This document shows, one piece after another, positions 63,892-64,000 of a DNA stretch of 64,000 nt. Numbering within the stretch: the first letter of the stretch is position 1; each line of letters begins with the position of its first letter. The translations under genes were made by a program, and so were the position numbers. The notes below the pieces were generated by a model that was not told where the DNA came from, did not search any database, and saw nothing but the letters and a program-made list of their open reading frames with translations. Origin of the DNA: Streptomyces puniciscabiei (GTDB taxonomy: Bacteria; Actinomycetota; Actinomycetes; Streptomycetales; Streptomycetaceae); assembly GCF_006715785.1 (NCBI RefSeq), contig NZ_VFNX01000001.1:6304001-6368000 (forward strand). The letters run 5' to 3'.

Positions 63892-64000
63892 AGCAGGCCC
63901 TCCGTGACGGTCAGCTTGGCGTCGGTCTTGGCGATGATCTCCTCGACGTCGACGGAAGGTGCGCGCTCGACCAGCACGAGCCCCTCGTCGGTGACGTCGA
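63888..64000 (-). CDS. pcaJ: 3-oxoacid CoA-transferase beta subunit, 3' end (partial)
   Basis: Only the last 36 codons are in the window: VTDEGLVLVERAP then EEIIAKTDAKL and a stop, the normal C-terminus of CoA-transferase subunit B. Four-base overlap with the thiolase gene indicates a pcaIJF-type operon that would activate 3-oxoadipate with succinyl-CoA and then cleave it. The rest lies beyond position 64000. Confidence 0.7.
   Translation of the reverse strand, partial: DVTDEGLVLVERAPSVDVEEIIAKTDAKLTVTEGLL

Overview
The window looks like chromosomal DNA of a Streptomyces-type high-GC actinomycete, possibly from a chromosome arm. The evidence is a very high GC content with strong third-position GC, frequent GTG/TTG starts behind GGAGG sites, a Streptomyces-style GC-rich intergenic repeat next to a dedA gene, and typical streptomycete families (SpoIIE-type phosphatase with GAF/PAS domains, membrane-anchored Ser/Thr kinase, AraC-type GlxA regulators, TDT transporters). 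Many genes are broken and insertion sequences are numerous, as expected of a variable region. I saw no rRNA, tRNA or CRISPR array.

Layout. 0.1-4.8 kb: a small membrane protein, a secreted phosphodiester glycosidase, DUF779 and VOC genes, a DedA gene whose 3' end is tandemly duplicated, and fossils of an FtsX-type ABC permease and of a two-component system. 5.1-9.96 kb: an intact xanthine-dehydrogenase-type operon (FeS/FAD subunit, molybdenum subunit, XdhC chaperone) closed by a strong terminator. 10.0-15.3 kb: a GIY-YIG protein, a small membrane protein, and a HAD hydrolase gene split in two by about 2.8 kb of mobile DNA. That insert has an IS5-type transposase, a divergent FMN reductase/MarR pair with two operators, and an IS481 remnant. 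15.7-18.7 kb: a DEAD-box helicase and a Ser/Thr kinase with a RodZ-like tail.

18.7-30.7 kb is a conflict/defence-like island. It holds a 1300-residue caspase/UPF1-like helicase fusion behind a small EACC1-like partner, two broken Mrr-like nucleases, and a kinase/PP2C/vWA triad (TerY-P type, like E. coli YegI-YegK-YegL), with a PD-(D/E)XK nuclease upstream of the triad. This is the best candidate for an unusual system.

31-40.2 kb: an ester cyclase and a broken haloperoxidase-like hydrolase, a MerR/SDR divergent pair with a textbook MerR promoter, a pile of IS701, IS630, IS5 and IS630 remnants, and a large beta-helical membrane protein. 40.4-58 kb: DUF6884, MFS exporter, 3-methyladenine glycosylase, GlxA regulator, TDT transporters, an E1-only 2-oxoglutarate dehydrogenase, a TetR gene and a distant SDR operon that share an 18-bp operator, a LysR/muconolactone-isomerase-like pair and several frameshifted genes. 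57.9-64 kb: a TetR-SDR-NMT1-type binding protein operon, a GAF-PAS-GAF-SpoIIE phosphatase, and the end of a beta-ketoadipate operon (thiolase and CoA-transferase beta subunit).

Product names come from motif recognition by eye; no database search was run. The frameshifts could be real decay or sequencing indels.
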